Source: an uncultured Algimonas sp. (GTDB lineage: Bacteria; Pseudomonadota; Alphaproteobacteria; Caulobacterales; Maricaulaceae). Taken from it: a DNA stretch of 64,000 nucleotides. The position numbers and the translations under genes were made by a program. The notes below the pieces were generated by a model. It was not told where the DNA came from, did no database searches, and saw nothing but the letters and a program-made list of their open reading frames with translations. The stretch spans positions 1-64,000 of the forward strand of contig NZ_CANMJB010000006.1 of NCBI RefSeq assembly GCF_947498175.1. The letters are read 5' to 3'. This document shows, in pieces, positions 19,371 through 28,160 of the stretch (positions within the stretch are counted from its first letter, which is position 1; every line of letters begins with the position of its first letter).

Positions 19371-20136
19371 TTGAACGGCCTGGATTTGTGGCAGGCCGCG
19401 CTGCCGCGACCCAGAAGCGGTGACCATAAATATGATCGCGGCTATCTGACGGTTTTCGGTGCCTCGTCCCTGACCGGGGCGATGCGGTTGGCGAGCGAGG
19501 CCGCGTTGCGGTCCGGGGCCGGGCTTGTCACGGTGCAGTGTGCGGAGCGAGGGGATGTCTACCGCGCCCCCCCTGAGCCCGGAAATCATGGTGCAGGATG
19601 CAGGCGAGCCGACACCCGCAAAGACCACGGCGCTGCTGGCCGGGCCGGGCGGCCTCGCCGACATGCACCGCCGGCCCGTCCGGGAACGCACCGATCTGGC
19701 CAGAGTGCTGGATAGCGCCGCGCTGCCGGACGATCCCGACGCGATGGACGGCAATGACGATACGATACTGACCCCGCATCGCGGCGAGTTCGAACGCCTG
19801 TTCGGCGCTGTGTCGAGCAACGCCATCGACGGTGCCGTCGATGCGGCCCGGCGCTGCGGGTGCATCGTCGTGTTGAAAGGCCCGATGACCGTGATCGCCT
19901 CTCCGCAGGACGATCCCATCATCAACGACCGTCCCAACCCCGCCTTGGCCACGGCCGGAACCGGAGACGTGCTGGCCGGGATCATCGCCGGTCTGGTCGC
20001 GCAGGGCATGGTGCCGCGTCTGGCGGCCGCAGCGGGCGTCTGGCTCCACTTGGAAGCGGCCGACGCCGTCGGCCCCGGCTTGATCGCATCGGACCTCGGA
20101 CGCGCCGTCGGGTCTTCGCTCGCGGCCTTTCGCTAG
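19371..20136 (+). pseudogene. nnrD: ADP/ATP-dependent NAD(P)H-hydrate dehydratase domain, frameshifted
   Basis: Two overlapping reading frames together make one NnrD/CARKD-like domain. Frame one starts at TTG 19371 (NGLDLWQAALPRP, then RGYLTVFGASSLTGAMRLAS and LRSGAGLVTVQ); frame two continues from about 19567 (LSPEIMVQDAG) through ATAGTGDVLAGIIAGL to the stop at 20136. The join falls in a run of seven C (19567-19573); removing one C restores a single frame reading VYRAPLSPEIM. It could be a real inactivating mutation, a slippery site or a sequencing/assembly error. The NnrE epimerase domain often fused at the N-terminus is absent. The stop overlaps that of the convergent serine hydrolase. 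Confidence 0.8.
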
Positions 20137-21569
20137 TCCGGGCCCGCCAAAGCGTCCAGCACCGCCGCCGTGAACCCCGGCCCGTCGAAATAGTTGCCGC
20201 GATAGTCGTAGCCCCTGCGCACGATGACGATGTTGCGGCTCGGCACGATGATCAGGAACTGGCCGCGATTGCCGAGGGCGGCATAGGTGTCGTTCGGAAC
20301 GCCGGGATAGTCCAGATAGCGCCAGAACTGCGCGCCGTAGCCCCTGTACCCTTCATCGGCATCATTGTCTTCCGGCCTCTCACCCTTGCCCCAGGGCTGG
20401 ACAGGCGCGGGCGCGGATACATAGTCGCTCCAGCCAACGGGCAGGATGCGTTCGCCGTTCCAGACGCCGTCGTTCAGATAGAGCAGGCCGAGCCGCCCGA
20501 GGTCTCGCGCGGTCGTCCAGACCTGGCTCGACAGGATGAAATCACCGTCCCAATCGGTTTCCGGCACCGTATCCAGCATGCCGATGCGGTGGAACAGGGC
20601 CGTGAACGGATAGGTCAGCGAACGCTCCCGACCGATCCTTTCCCGCAAGGCACGCAGAGCCAGCATCGTGTCGTTATTGGCATAGCGCCAGCGTGTGCCT
20701 GGCGCGGCATCCAGACCGGCGCTCACGGCATGTTGCGCCACCAACCCGCCGCCCAGATAGACGTCGTCCGTGCGGTTCCCGGCCGGATCCGAATTCAGGC
20801 CGGACGCCATGTGCAGCAGATGCTCGACCGTGATGGCGCCGCGCGGATCGCCGGGCCGCGACCAGGCATCCAGTCCCGCCGGTTCGTCCAGCGCGATCAG
20901 CTCGTCCTGCACGGCTGCTCCGATCACACTGGCTGCGATCGATTTCGCGACGGACCAGGTGCGCTGGGACGTGTCCTGAGCGAAACCGTCGCGGTAGCGT
21001 TCGCCGACGATCTGCCCGTCTGAGACGATGAGCACGGCGCTCGTCCGGCCGTCGAACGCGCCGTCGAACGCCTGCCCAATCGTCGCGTCGAGCGCGGCCT
21101 TCCGGCCCGCTCCGATCGACAGGGCATTGGGCAGGCGGTCCCCCATTGGCCAAGGAGCGGCGTCGTCGCGCAGGGGGGCGTCCAGATCGATGCGCGGCAA
21201 ATGCCGCGCCGCATCCGCCTTTGCGCCCACGGGCAGGGCGGCGCAGCCCAGGAAAGGGCGGTGAACGGCCAGGCGCGGCGGCATGCCGGAAGCATAGGTC
21301 ACCGACACAGTCCGCCTGGCCGCGTCGATCCGCGCCGCGCCGACATCGTCGAACAGCGACTCATAGACGGGATAGGTGTGTCGCAACTCGTCATCCGCGA
21401 TCTGCTCGACCGATTTGCCGGCGTTGAATGTCGCCGAGCACGTGAACATAGCCTTGTAACCCGCTGCAAAGGCAAGGTTCTGTATCGTGGGTTTTACTGT
21501 TTCGTCCTGCGCGAGGGCCGGAGCGGACACGAGCGCCAGAGGGGCGAGAAGTGAGAGCCATCGCGTCAT
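20133..21569 (-). CDS. Secreted serine hydrolase, beta-lactamase/CubicO family (paralogue)
   Basis: A 478-aa protein starting MTRWLSLLAPLALVSAPALA, a textbook signal peptide cleaved after ALA at residue 20. The nucleophile motif is SVAK (S206, K209) and the second motif YAN (Y297). The C-terminal phrase DLGRLGLLYLNDGVWNGERI matches the protein at 12349-13692, as does the N-terminal extension with paired cysteines (C44, C109). The ATG at 21569 has AGGAG seven bases upstream; in-frame extension beyond it runs through xth and is rejected. The gene starts 10 nt after the xth stop, so it is probably in the same transcript. Substrate unknown. Confidence 0.88.
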   Translation of the reverse strand: MTRWLSLLAPLALVSAPALAQDETVKPTIQNLAFAAGYKAMFTCSATFNAGKSVEQIADDELRHTYPVYESLFDDVGAARIDAARRTVSVTYASGMPPRLAVHRPFLGCAALPVGAKADAARHLPRIDLDAPLRDDAAPWPMGDRLPNALSIGAGRKAALDATIGQAFDGAFDGRTSAVLIVSDGQIVGERYRDGFAQDTSQRTWSVAKSIAASVIGAAVQDELIALDEPAGLDAWSRPGDPRGAITVEHLLHMASGLNSDPAGNRTDDVYLGGGLVAQHAVSAGLDAAPGTRWRYANNDTMLALRALRERIGRERSLTYPFTALFHRIGMLDTVPETDWDGDFILSSQVWTTARDLGRLGLLYLNDGVWNGERILPVGWSDYVSAPAPVQPWGKGERPEDNDADEGYRGYGAQFWRYLDYPGVPNDTYAALGNRGQFLIIVPSRNIVIVRRGYDYRGNYFDGPGFTAAVLDALAGPD

Positions 21570-21579
21570 CGCAAATCTC

Positions 21580-22374
21580 CTAGAAGTCGAACCGTCCGAC
21601 GATCGGCACATGGTCGCTGGGCTTCGCGCCGTCGCGCACGAACTTGTCGATCGACACGTCCACCAAACGGTCCATCGCGCTGGCCGAGCAGAGCAGATGG
21701 TCGATGCGGATGCCCAGATTGTTCTGCCAGGCCCCGCCCTGATAATCCCAGAAGCTGTATTGTCCGTCGCGCCCGTCCAACATTTCGAACGCATCGTAGA
21801 GACCCAGATGCTTGATCGCGCGGAAAGCCGCCAGCGTTTCCGGACGATAGAGCGCGTCGCCCCACCATGCTTTCGGATCGTGGCAATCGCCCGCGCGCGG
21901 GATGACATTGTAGTCCCCGGCCAGGATCAACGGCTCTTCATGGGTCAACAGCTTTGCCGCATGGGTCTTCAGCCGCGCCATCCAGTCCAGCTTGTAGCGG
22001 TATTTCTCGCTGTCGGCCGTCTCGCCCACCGGATTGCCGTTGGGCAGGTAGATCCCGCCGACGCGCACCACGCCGCGACCCGCCGGAATGACGGCTTCGA
22101 TGTAGCGCGCCTGATCGTCGCCATCGTCGCCCGGCAAGCCGATCGTGACCTCGTCCGGGCTTTGGCGGCTGAGGAGGGCGACCCCGTTATAGCTCTTCTG
22201 GCCGTGGACGCTGACATGATAGCCCAGCGCCTCGATTTCCAGGCGCGGAAAACCCTCATCGACCGTCTTGATCTCCTGCAGGCACAGCACGTCCGGTTTG
22301 GCGGCCTCCAGCCATTCCGTAAGCGCCGGCATCCGCGCCTTGACCGAATTGATGTTCCAGGACGCAATCTTCAT
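21580..22374 (-). CDS. xth: Exodeoxyribonuclease III / AP endonuclease
   Basis: A 264-aa protein with all EEP-family motifs: N7 in MKIASWNINSVKAR, metal-binding E34 in LCLQEIKTVDE, GDYNVIPRAGD, and the terminal SDHVPIVGRFDF with the catalytic Asp-His pair. It cleaves DNA 5' of abasic sites and degrades duplex DNA 3' to 5' in base-excision repair. The start at 22374 was chosen because MKIASWN is the family N-terminus; the 16-residue in-frame extension is not conserved. A serine hydrolase gene follows 10 nt downstream, a pairing with no evident functional link. Confidence 0.96.
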   Translation of the reverse strand: MKIASWNINSVKARMPALTEWLEAAKPDVLCLQEIKTVDEGFPRLEIEALGYHVSVHGQKSYNGVALLSRQSPDEVTIGLPGDDGDDQARYIEAVIPAGRGVVRVGGIYLPNGNPVGETADSEKYRYKLDWMARLKTHAAKLLTHEEPLILAGDYNVIPRAGDCHDPKAWWGDALYRPETLAAFRAIKHLGLYDAFEMLDGRDGQYSFWDYQGGAWQNNLGIRIDHLLCSASAMDRLVDVSIDKFVRDGAKPSDHVPIVGRFDF

Positions 22375-22445
22375 GAACGCCCGCGTCGGAACTTTGCGCA
22401 TCCCTGTCAAGCATTCCCGCAACGGACCGCCCCTCTCCCCACCCC

Positions 22446-22552
22446 CTCATCCCGGGCTCGACCCGGGATCCATCTCCCCACCGTTCCGCCCAGCCCAGCC
22501 GCCCCGGATGGACCCCACGAGACCGTGCGAGCGCGTCCCTGTCCGGGGTGAG
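22446..22552. repeat. Family A palindromic intergenic repeat, interrupted copy
   Basis: The left arm (CATCCCGGGCTCGACCCGGG region, 22446-22479) matches the copies at 7898 and 45130. The right arm keeps ATGGACCCC and GTCCGGGGTGAG, but the central GGATCAA is replaced by about 24 other bases (22517-22540). The copy lies upstream of xth. Confidence 0.75.
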
Positions 22553-22566
22553 TGGTATAGGAGACG

Positions 22567-22595
22567 CCATCCCCGGCATTCATAGCCGGGGATGG
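22567..22595. repeat. Perfect 11-bp hairpin upstream of xth
   Basis: CCATCCCCGGC and GCCGGGGATGG flank a 7-nt loop. No T-run follows on either strand, so it is not a classical terminator. It sits next to the family A repeat and may be part of the same element or an independent stem in the xth upstream region. Confidence 0.6.
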
Positions 22596-22731
22596 AAGAC
22601 ATCGGAATAGTGGGCTCCATTCAGGCCCGAAGATCCGCCTCGAAGCTTGCCTGGAATGGCTGACCGGGAAACCTATCCGCATTTATCGACCTTAGCGGAT
22701 GGGCGCATCCTCTTGCTTTCCTTAATTTTCT

Positions 22732-23400
22732 AAAAAAACTTCACGAAACTAATCCTGATCATCCCCGTATGGGGATAGTTTCATACCCGTTCGCTGCAAG
22801 ACACGAGGAGGGGCGTAACCCTCGGTGCAGCGGGCAGGAGCGAGGGCTCGGTGGTGCGAGCGGGGATCCTCCCGCCGCACAAGGACTGTGAAGAGCAGTC
22901 CGCGGGTCCTCTTTCGGGAGAGCCGACGCCGGGGTCTGACACCCCCGGTGCAATCGTAGCCCCGGAGAGGACCGCGCACCGCCGGGTGGAGTCGCCAGCC
23001 GATCTACGCAGCGGCTGGCGTCCTTCCGACGTAACGCTCCGACGTGTGGCTGGTCCCTGGGCTCCGCGCGCGCTTGAGATCCCCGCCTCGCCAGGGTCGG
23101 CGGACGGGGGGAGGCCGTGGAGCGCAGAGGGTGGGCCCCACGCCGGGCGGCGATGTCGGGCTTAGCTTCTCGCGCGGGCTTTCGCCCTCGTAAATAGGTG
23201 TGTCTTCGCTTTCAATCCTTCGGGAGCGAAAGCCCGCGCCTCGTGTCGCCAATAGGCGGCGCAGAACGACCCCGCCGTGGCCCCGATGCCCGGTTGTACG
23301 GAGGGGCATGTCCGAATGTCATGGAAACCCGACTTGAAAAATCCGGCGCCAACGAACATATGCGCTTCAAGACATGCGCCGCTTCCGGCACGCGCTTCTC
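22732..23400 (-). ncRNA. Candidate large structured RNA of unknown type
   Basis: About 670 nt between xth and ettA hold no believable protein gene but are dense in stems. Examples: a perfect 8-bp stem 22994-23019 (GCCAGCCG/CGGCTGGC), 22883-22901 (GGACTG/CAGTCC), 22929-22948 (CCGGGG/CCCCGG), 22854-22880, and a 14-bp long-range inverted repeat 23172-23185 with 23226-23239. Read on the minus strand the region ends in a hairpin (22745-22782; ATCCCC/GGGGAT inside GAAACT/AGTTTC) followed by seven T (22738-22732), which resembles an intrinsic terminator. I looked for the RNase P, SRP and tmRNA hallmark sequences and did not find them. Strand and 5' end are uncertain; it could instead be an ettA leader on the plus strand. 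Confidence 0.4.
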
Positions 23401-23445
23401 ACACGACAATCCAAGCCCCGATCCAAACTTATGGGAACGCCCGTC

Positions 23446-25104
23446 ATGGCACGCCAATTCGCCTATCACATGCAAGGTCTGACGAAGAAATTCGGCAACA
23501 AGACCATCTTGGACAATGTCCACCTGTCCTTCTATCCCGACGCCAAGATCGGCCTGGTCGGCGTCAACGGCGCGGGCAAATCGACCCTCATGAAGATCAT
23601 GGCGGGCGAGGACACGGAAGTGACCGGCGAACATTGGGCGGCCGAAGGCGTCAAGGTCGGCTACCTGCCGCAGGAACCCAAGCTCGATCCGGACAAGGAT
23701 GTCTGGGGCAACGTCATCGCCGATTGCGAGGACAAGAAGATCTTCGACCAATACAACGAGGTCGCCATGAAGATGGCCGAGGATTATTCCGACGAGCTGA
23801 TGGAAGAGATGACGGCCTTGCAGGAGAAGGTCGATGCGCGCGATGCGTGGGACATCGACAGCAAGATCGAGATGGCCATGCAGGCGCTGCGCTGCCCGCC
23901 CAAGGACGCGGACGTGACCAACCTGTCGGGCGGGGAACGCCGCCGGGTCGCGATCTGCCAGCTGCTGCTGGCCAAGCCTGACCTGCTGCTGATGGACGAA
24001 CCGACCAACCATCTGGACGCCGAGACCGTCGCCTGGCTGGAAAACTATCTGATCAACTACAAAGGCGCGGTCATCCTGATCACGCACGACCGCTATTTCC
24101 TCGACAATATCACGAACTGGACGCTGGAAGTGGACCGGGGCCGGACCTATCCGCACGAAGGCAATTATTCGTCCTGGCTGGCGTCGAAGGCCGCGCGCAT
24201 GGATCAGGAAGGCCGCGAAGCCGACTCCAAGACCAAGGCGATGAAGCGCGAGCTGGAATGGATCCGCTCCAATCCGAAGGCGCGCCAGACCAAATCCAAG
24301 GCCCGGATCAGCGCCTATGAACAGCTGCGCGACTCGGCCGAGAACGAAGTCGTCGGCCATGCCGAAATCCGCATTCCGATGGGCGAGCGGCTCGGCAATA
24401 TCGTGGTGGAGGCCAATAACGTTTCTAAAGGGTTCGACGACAAACTTCTCATCAAGGATCTGTCCTTCAAGCTGCCGCGCGGCGGGATCGTCGGTGTGAT
24501 CGGCCCGAACGGCGCCGGCAAGACGACCCTGTTCAAGATGATCACGGGCGAGGAGCAGCCGGACGAGGGCAGCTTCAAGGTCGGCGAGACGGCGGAGCTC
24601 GGCTATGTCGATCAGAACCGCGACGCGCTGGACAACAGCAAGAACGTCTGGGAAGCGATCTCCGACGGTTTGGATATCCTCAAGCTCGGCAAAAGGGAAG
24701 TGCCGTCAAGGGCTTATGTCGGGGCCTTCAACTTCAAAGGCACGGACCAGTCCAAGAATGTGGGCCAGTTGTCGGGCGGTGAACGCAACCGCGTCAACCT
24801 GGCCAAGATGCTGACGCGCCCGGCTAACCTGCTGCTGCTCGATGAACCGACCAACGATCTGGACCGCGAAACGCTGGCCTCGCTCGAAGTCGCGCTGGAG
24901 AAGTTCCCCGGTTGCGCCGTGGTCATCTCGCACGACCGCTTCTTCCTCGACCGGGTCGCCACGCACATCCTGGCCTATGAGGGCGACAGCCACGTGGAAT
25001 GGTTCGAAGGCAACTTCGCGGACTATATCGAGGACAAGAAGCGTCGCCTCGGCGACGATGCCGACATCCCGAAAAAGCTGAAATTCGTGAAATTCGAACG
25101 GTGA
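23446..25104 (+). CDS. ettA: Energy-dependent translational throttle protein EttA (ABC-F)
   Basis: A 552-aa ABC-F protein with two nucleotide-binding domains and no membrane segments. Walker A motifs are GVNGAGKST and GPNGAGKTT, signatures LSGGERRR and LSGGERNR, Walker B LLLMDEPTNHLD and LLLLDEPTNDLD. Length and the ending KKLKFVKFER match EttA rather than other ABC-F members. In E. coli it binds the ribosomal E site and restrains the first peptide bond when ADP is high. The start MARQFAYHMQGLTKKFG at 23446 is the family N-terminus; 24 extra in-frame residues upstream are not conserved. Confidence 0.95.
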   Translation: MARQFAYHMQGLTKKFGNKTILDNVHLSFYPDAKIGLVGVNGAGKSTLMKIMAGEDTEVTGEHWAAEGVKVGYLPQEPKLDPDKDVWGNVIADCEDKKIFDQYNEVAMKMAEDYSDELMEEMTALQEKVDARDAWDIDSKIEMAMQALRCPPKDADVTNLSGGERRRVAICQLLLAKPDLLLMDEPTNHLDAETVAWLENYLINYKGAVILITHDRYFLDNITNWTLEVDRGRTYPHEGNYSSWLASKAARMDQEGREADSKTKAMKRELEWIRSNPKARQTKSKARISAYEQLRDSAENEVVGHAEIRIPMGERLGNIVVEANNVSKGFDDKLLIKDLSFKLPRGGIVGVIGPNGAGKTTLFKMITGEEQPDEGSFKVGETAELGYVDQNRDALDNSKNVWEAISDGLDILKLGKREVPSRAYVGAFNFKGTDQSKNVGQLSGGERNRVNLAKMLTRPANLLLLDEPTNDLDRETLASLEVALEKFPGCAVVISHDRFFLDRVATHILAYEGDSHVEWFEGNFADYIEDKKRRLGDDADIPKKLKFVKFER

Positions 25105-25238
25105 TTCCGGCGGTCGCGATCAAGCGGATAGTGGCGGCACGCAGCACTATCCTTTCGAAACCTGCGCATAAACCAAGGATTCGATTGTAAAAGCACATTA
25201 TTAATCCTCGCCGAACGGATCGGCGATAGACTGCGCTC

Positions 25239-27125
25239 ATGCGCGCTCTGCTTATTCTCCTGCTGATCCTTACCGCGCTGCCCGCGCGCGCGACCGAGCC
25301 TGCCCCGTTCATCCTGGTCGACCAATTCGGCTATGTGCCGTCGCTCGAAAAGCGTGCGGTGATCCGGGACCCGCAGATCGGCTTCGACGCCGCGCGGTCG
25401 TTCCAGCCCGGCGAGACCTATGCGGTCATCGACCTGCGCACTGGCGAGGCCGTCCATCGCGGCCATCCTGTCGCTTGGCAGGGCGGGCAGGTGGACGACG
25501 TCTCCGGCGACCGGGTCTGGTGGTTCGATTTTTCGTCCGTCACGCGCCCCGGCCTCTATGTCGTGCGCGATCTGGACCGCGGCGTGGACAGCGATCCGTT
25601 CGAGATTTCGCCGACCGTATACCGGCCCGTGCTGCGCGAAGCGTTCCGGGTCTTCTACTATCAGCGGGCGGGCTTCGAAAAGCGCGCGCCTTTCGCGCGC
25701 CGGGCCTATGCCGACGACGCCTCGCATATGGGCCGTGGACAGGACGGCGCGGCGCGGCGCTTCGACGCCGAGGATGACCCCGATACGGAACGAGACCTGC
25801 GCGGCGGCTGGTTCGATGCGGGCGATTACAATCAATATACGGGCTGGACGGCCAACTACGTCTCCGGGCTGCTGGCCGCCTATGCGGAGAATCCGGCCGT
25901 CTGGACGGACGATATGGGTATTCCGGAATCCGGCAACGGCGTGCCGGACGTGCTGGACGAGGTGCGCTGGGGGCTGGCCTGGCTGGCGCGGATGCAAAAC
26001 GCCGACGGCTCGATGCTGTCCGTGCTGGGCCGGGACAGCGCGTCGCCCCCGTCGAAAGCGCGCGGGCCGTCCTTTTACGGCCCGGCCAATACATCGGCGA
26101 CCGTGACGGCGGCCGGGGCGTTCGCGGTGGCAGCGGAAACCTTCGGCCGCGTGCCCGAACTGGCGGGTCTGTCGGACGACTATGCCGCGCGCGCCTTGCG
26201 GGCCTGGCGGTGGTCGCAGGCCAATCCGGACGTGCGGTTCGAAAACAACAGTGCCGTTTTCGGCTCCGAAGGACTGGCCGCCGGACAACAGGAGGTCGGC
26301 CGCGACCGGCTCGACCGCAAGCGGCTGATCGCGGCCGCGCAGTTGTTCGGCCTGACGGGGGAGCCGGCCTTTGCCGAGGAAGTCGGGCGGCTCTATCGTC
26401 GCACGGGCGGCATTGCGCCGGACACGGCGAACGGTTTCGAGGGCGACTTGGCGTTCACCCTGCTGAACTTCGCCAACCGTCCCGGAGTACCGCCGGCACT
26501 GTCACAGCGCATCAGGCGCGACTATGCGGCATCGCTGTCGGCGTGGAACGGCTTCGGCGCGGTGGACGCGCAGGGGGATGCCTACGGCGCCTATGTGGAC
26601 GGCTATTGGTGGGGCAGCAATGCCGTCAAGGCGCGCCGCGGATCGGTTTTCACGCAGGCCGTGGTCGGCGGAATCGATCCGAAGACGCACGGCCGGACGG
26701 TCAATTCGGCCTCGCATTACCTGCATTACCTTCACGGGGTGAACCCGATGGGCCTCGTCTATCTGTCGAACATGGACGAGGTGGGGGCGGAGCGGTCCGT
26801 CTCGACGCTCTATCACGCCTGGTTCCCGGACGGGTCGCGGGACTATGACAGCACGAAGACCTCCCGCCACGGCCCCGCGCCGGGCTTCCTCGTCGGCGGG
26901 CCGAACGATTCCTATTCGCGCGACGCCTGTTGCGAGACGCATTGCGGCGGTCATGGCGACAGGGTCTGCCGCCGTCCGGGCATCGTCCCGCCGACCGGGC
27001 AGCCGCCCGCCAAGTCCTACGGGGAGTTCAACGACGACTGGCCGCTCAATAGCTGGGAAGTGACGGAGCCGTCGCTCGCCTATCAGACGGATTATCTCAG
27101 GCTGCTGAGCAAGTTCGTGCGCTAG
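25239..27125 (+). CDS. Secreted glycoside hydrolase family 9 enzyme (cellulase-like)
   Basis: A 628-aa protein with a signal peptide (MRALLILLLILTALPARA). An N-terminal Ig-like domain (about 24-125) precedes the GH9 (alpha/alpha)6 barrel. The nucleophile-activating motif GGWFDAGDYNQYT is at residues 189-201 with Asp193 and Asp196, and the C-terminal motif NSWEVTEPSLAYQTDYL carries the catalytic acid (about E610). GH9 enzymes are inverting endoglucanases, cellobiohydrolases or exo-glucosaminidases, so the substrate is a beta-1,4-glucan or chitosan-type oligosaccharide. No carbohydrate-binding module or other polysaccharide gene is adjacent. Confidence 0.9.
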   Translation: MRALLILLLILTALPARATEPAPFILVDQFGYVPSLEKRAVIRDPQIGFDAARSFQPGETYAVIDLRTGEAVHRGHPVAWQGGQVDDVSGDRVWWFDFSSVTRPGLYVVRDLDRGVDSDPFEISPTVYRPVLREAFRVFYYQRAGFEKRAPFARRAYADDASHMGRGQDGAARRFDAEDDPDTERDLRGGWFDAGDYNQYTGWTANYVSGLLAAYAENPAVWTDDMGIPESGNGVPDVLDEVRWGLAWLARMQNADGSMLSVLGRDSASPPSKARGPSFYGPANTSATVTAAGAFAVAAETFGRVPELAGLSDDYAARALRAWRWSQANPDVRFENNSAVFGSEGLAAGQQEVGRDRLDRKRLIAAAQLFGLTGEPAFAEEVGRLYRRTGGIAPDTANGFEGDLAFTLLNFANRPGVPPALSQRIRRDYAASLSAWNGFGAVDAQGDAYGAYVDGYWWGSNAVKARRGSVFTQAVVGGIDPKTHGRTVNSASHYLHYLHGVNPMGLVYLSNMDEVGAERSVSTLYHAWFPDGSRDYDSTKTSRHGPAPGFLVGGPNDSYSRDACCETHCGGHGDRVCRRPGIVPPTGQPPAKSYGEFNDDWPLNSWEVTEPSLAYQTDYLRLLSKFVR

Positions 27126-27144
27126 CCGTTCATCTTCGGACAAT

Positions 27145-27166
27145 CATATAAAGAAAATCTTATATG
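27145..27166 (+). promoter_or_regulatory. AT-rich palindrome, candidate operator of the metF operon
   Basis: CATATAA and TTATATG form a 7-bp perfect inverted repeat separated by 8 nt, an AT-rich island in GC-rich DNA. It ends 31 nt before the GTG start of the ArsR-methyltransferase gene. From memory, sites of the form ATATAAAG...CTTTATAT upstream of methionine-cycle genes are recognised in proteobacteria by SahR, an ArsR-family S-adenosylhomocysteine sensor. The regulator encoded just downstream is a natural candidate to bind here and repress its own operon. Confidence 0.65.
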
Positions 27167-27197
27167 CGGCGCGGTCCGGCTATGCTAGGCCGAGATC

Positions 27198-28160
27198 GTG
27201 GAGACGACCGCCCGCATATTGAAACTGCTCGGCCATCCGGACCGGCTGCGCATTCTGGCGCTGTTGCGGCAGGAAGAGTTGACTGTGTCGGAACTGGTTT
27301 CCGTTCTGGAGCTGTCGCAACCGCGCGTGACCCAATATGTCCGCTCGCTGGAAGATGCGGCGATCATCGAGCGTTTGCGCGAAGGCTCCTGGGTCTTTTC
27401 ACGGCTGAAACCCGCATCGGATTCCGCGGCCGCCCGACTGGTGTCGGTCGTGCTGGAACATCTGCCGGACAACGATGCGGATCTGGGTGCGGACCGCGAA
27501 CGGCTCGCCCATGTCCGCGCGGCTCGGGCCGTCCGGGCGGAGCGGTTCTTTGCCGACGTGGCCAATAATCGCGGCCGCCTGAGCCACGAATTCCTGCCGC
27601 AGTCGCAGGTCGAGGCCGCGATCCTGGAACAGCTGGAGGGTCGCAGTTTCGGCATGATGGTCGACCTTGGAACCGGGTCGGGCCGAATGCTGGCGCTGCT
27701 GGCCGACCGGGTGGAGCGCGGCATCGGCGTCGATCTGTCGCCCGACATGTTGCGCGTCGCACGCTACACCCTGTCGGATGACCGGTTTTCCCATCTGTCC
27801 GTGCAACAGGACGATCTGCGCGATACGACCTTGCCAGACGGCGTCGCCGATCTGGTGACGCTGCACCAGGTGCTGCATCACCTCGACCGGCCATCGGACG
27901 CGCTGTCCGAGGCCGCCCGCCTGTTGCGTCCCGGCGGCACTTTGCTCGTCGTGGACTTCGCCGAGCACGAGCGCGAGGAATTCCGGGACGATTTCGCCCA
28001 CAGGCGTCTCGGTTTTTCGCGGGCCGAAATGGACCGGATGATCAGCGCGCAGTCCCTGTGCGATGTGGATGGCTGCCGCGTCAGCGTGGCCGATGCGTCC
28101 CATCCCGACCTCCTGATCTGGCAGGCGCGCCGCGCGCCCGCTTTGGAAACAGTCTCATGA
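27198..28160 (+). CDS. ArsR-family regulator fused to SAM-dependent methyltransferase
   Basis: A 320-aa protein with a GTG start. Residues 1-80 form an ArsR winged helix (LGHPDRLRILALLRQEELTV, then VLELSQPRVTQYVRSLEDA as recognition helix); there are no cysteines of the classical metal-sensing type there. Residues about 130-310 are a class I methyltransferase with motif I VDLGTGSGRML (from D156) and acidic GVDLSPDML. The stop overlaps the metF start (ATGA). Fusion of a SAM/SAH-binding domain to a DNA-binding domain in front of metF suggests a regulator that reads SAM or SAH levels; methyltransferase activity is not excluded. Confidence 0.88.
   Translation: METTARILKLLGHPDRLRILALLRQEELTVSELVSVLELSQPRVTQYVRSLEDAAIIERLREGSWVFSRLKPASDSAAARLVSVVLEHLPDNDADLGADRERLAHVRAARAVRAERFFADVANNRGRLSHEFLPQSQVEAAILEQLEGRSFGMMVDLGTGSGRMLALLADRVERGIGVDLSPDMLRVARYTLSDDRFSHLSVQQDDLRDTTLPDGVADLVTLHQVLHHLDRPSDALSEAARLLRPGGTLLVVDFAEHEREEFRDDFAHRRLGFSRAEMDRMISAQSLCDVDGCRVSVADASHPDLLIWQARRAPALETVS

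Noticed and set aside
22851-23309. Short frames of about 100 codons on both strands in the xth-ettA gap
   Set aside because: Pro/Arg/Ser-rich translations, no ribosome-binding sites, and they cross strong stems; the region looks non-coding.
22732-23400. RNase P RNA, SRP RNA or tmRNA in the xth-ettA gap
   Set aside because: The RNase P core words (GAGGAAAGTCC, ACAGAAA), the SRP tetraloop region and a tag-peptide frame are all missing; the true tmRNA is at 37.8-38.15 kb.
23212-24360. A 382-codon minus-strand frame running out of ettA into the gap
   Set aside because: Mostly the complement of ettA; no motif and no credible start.
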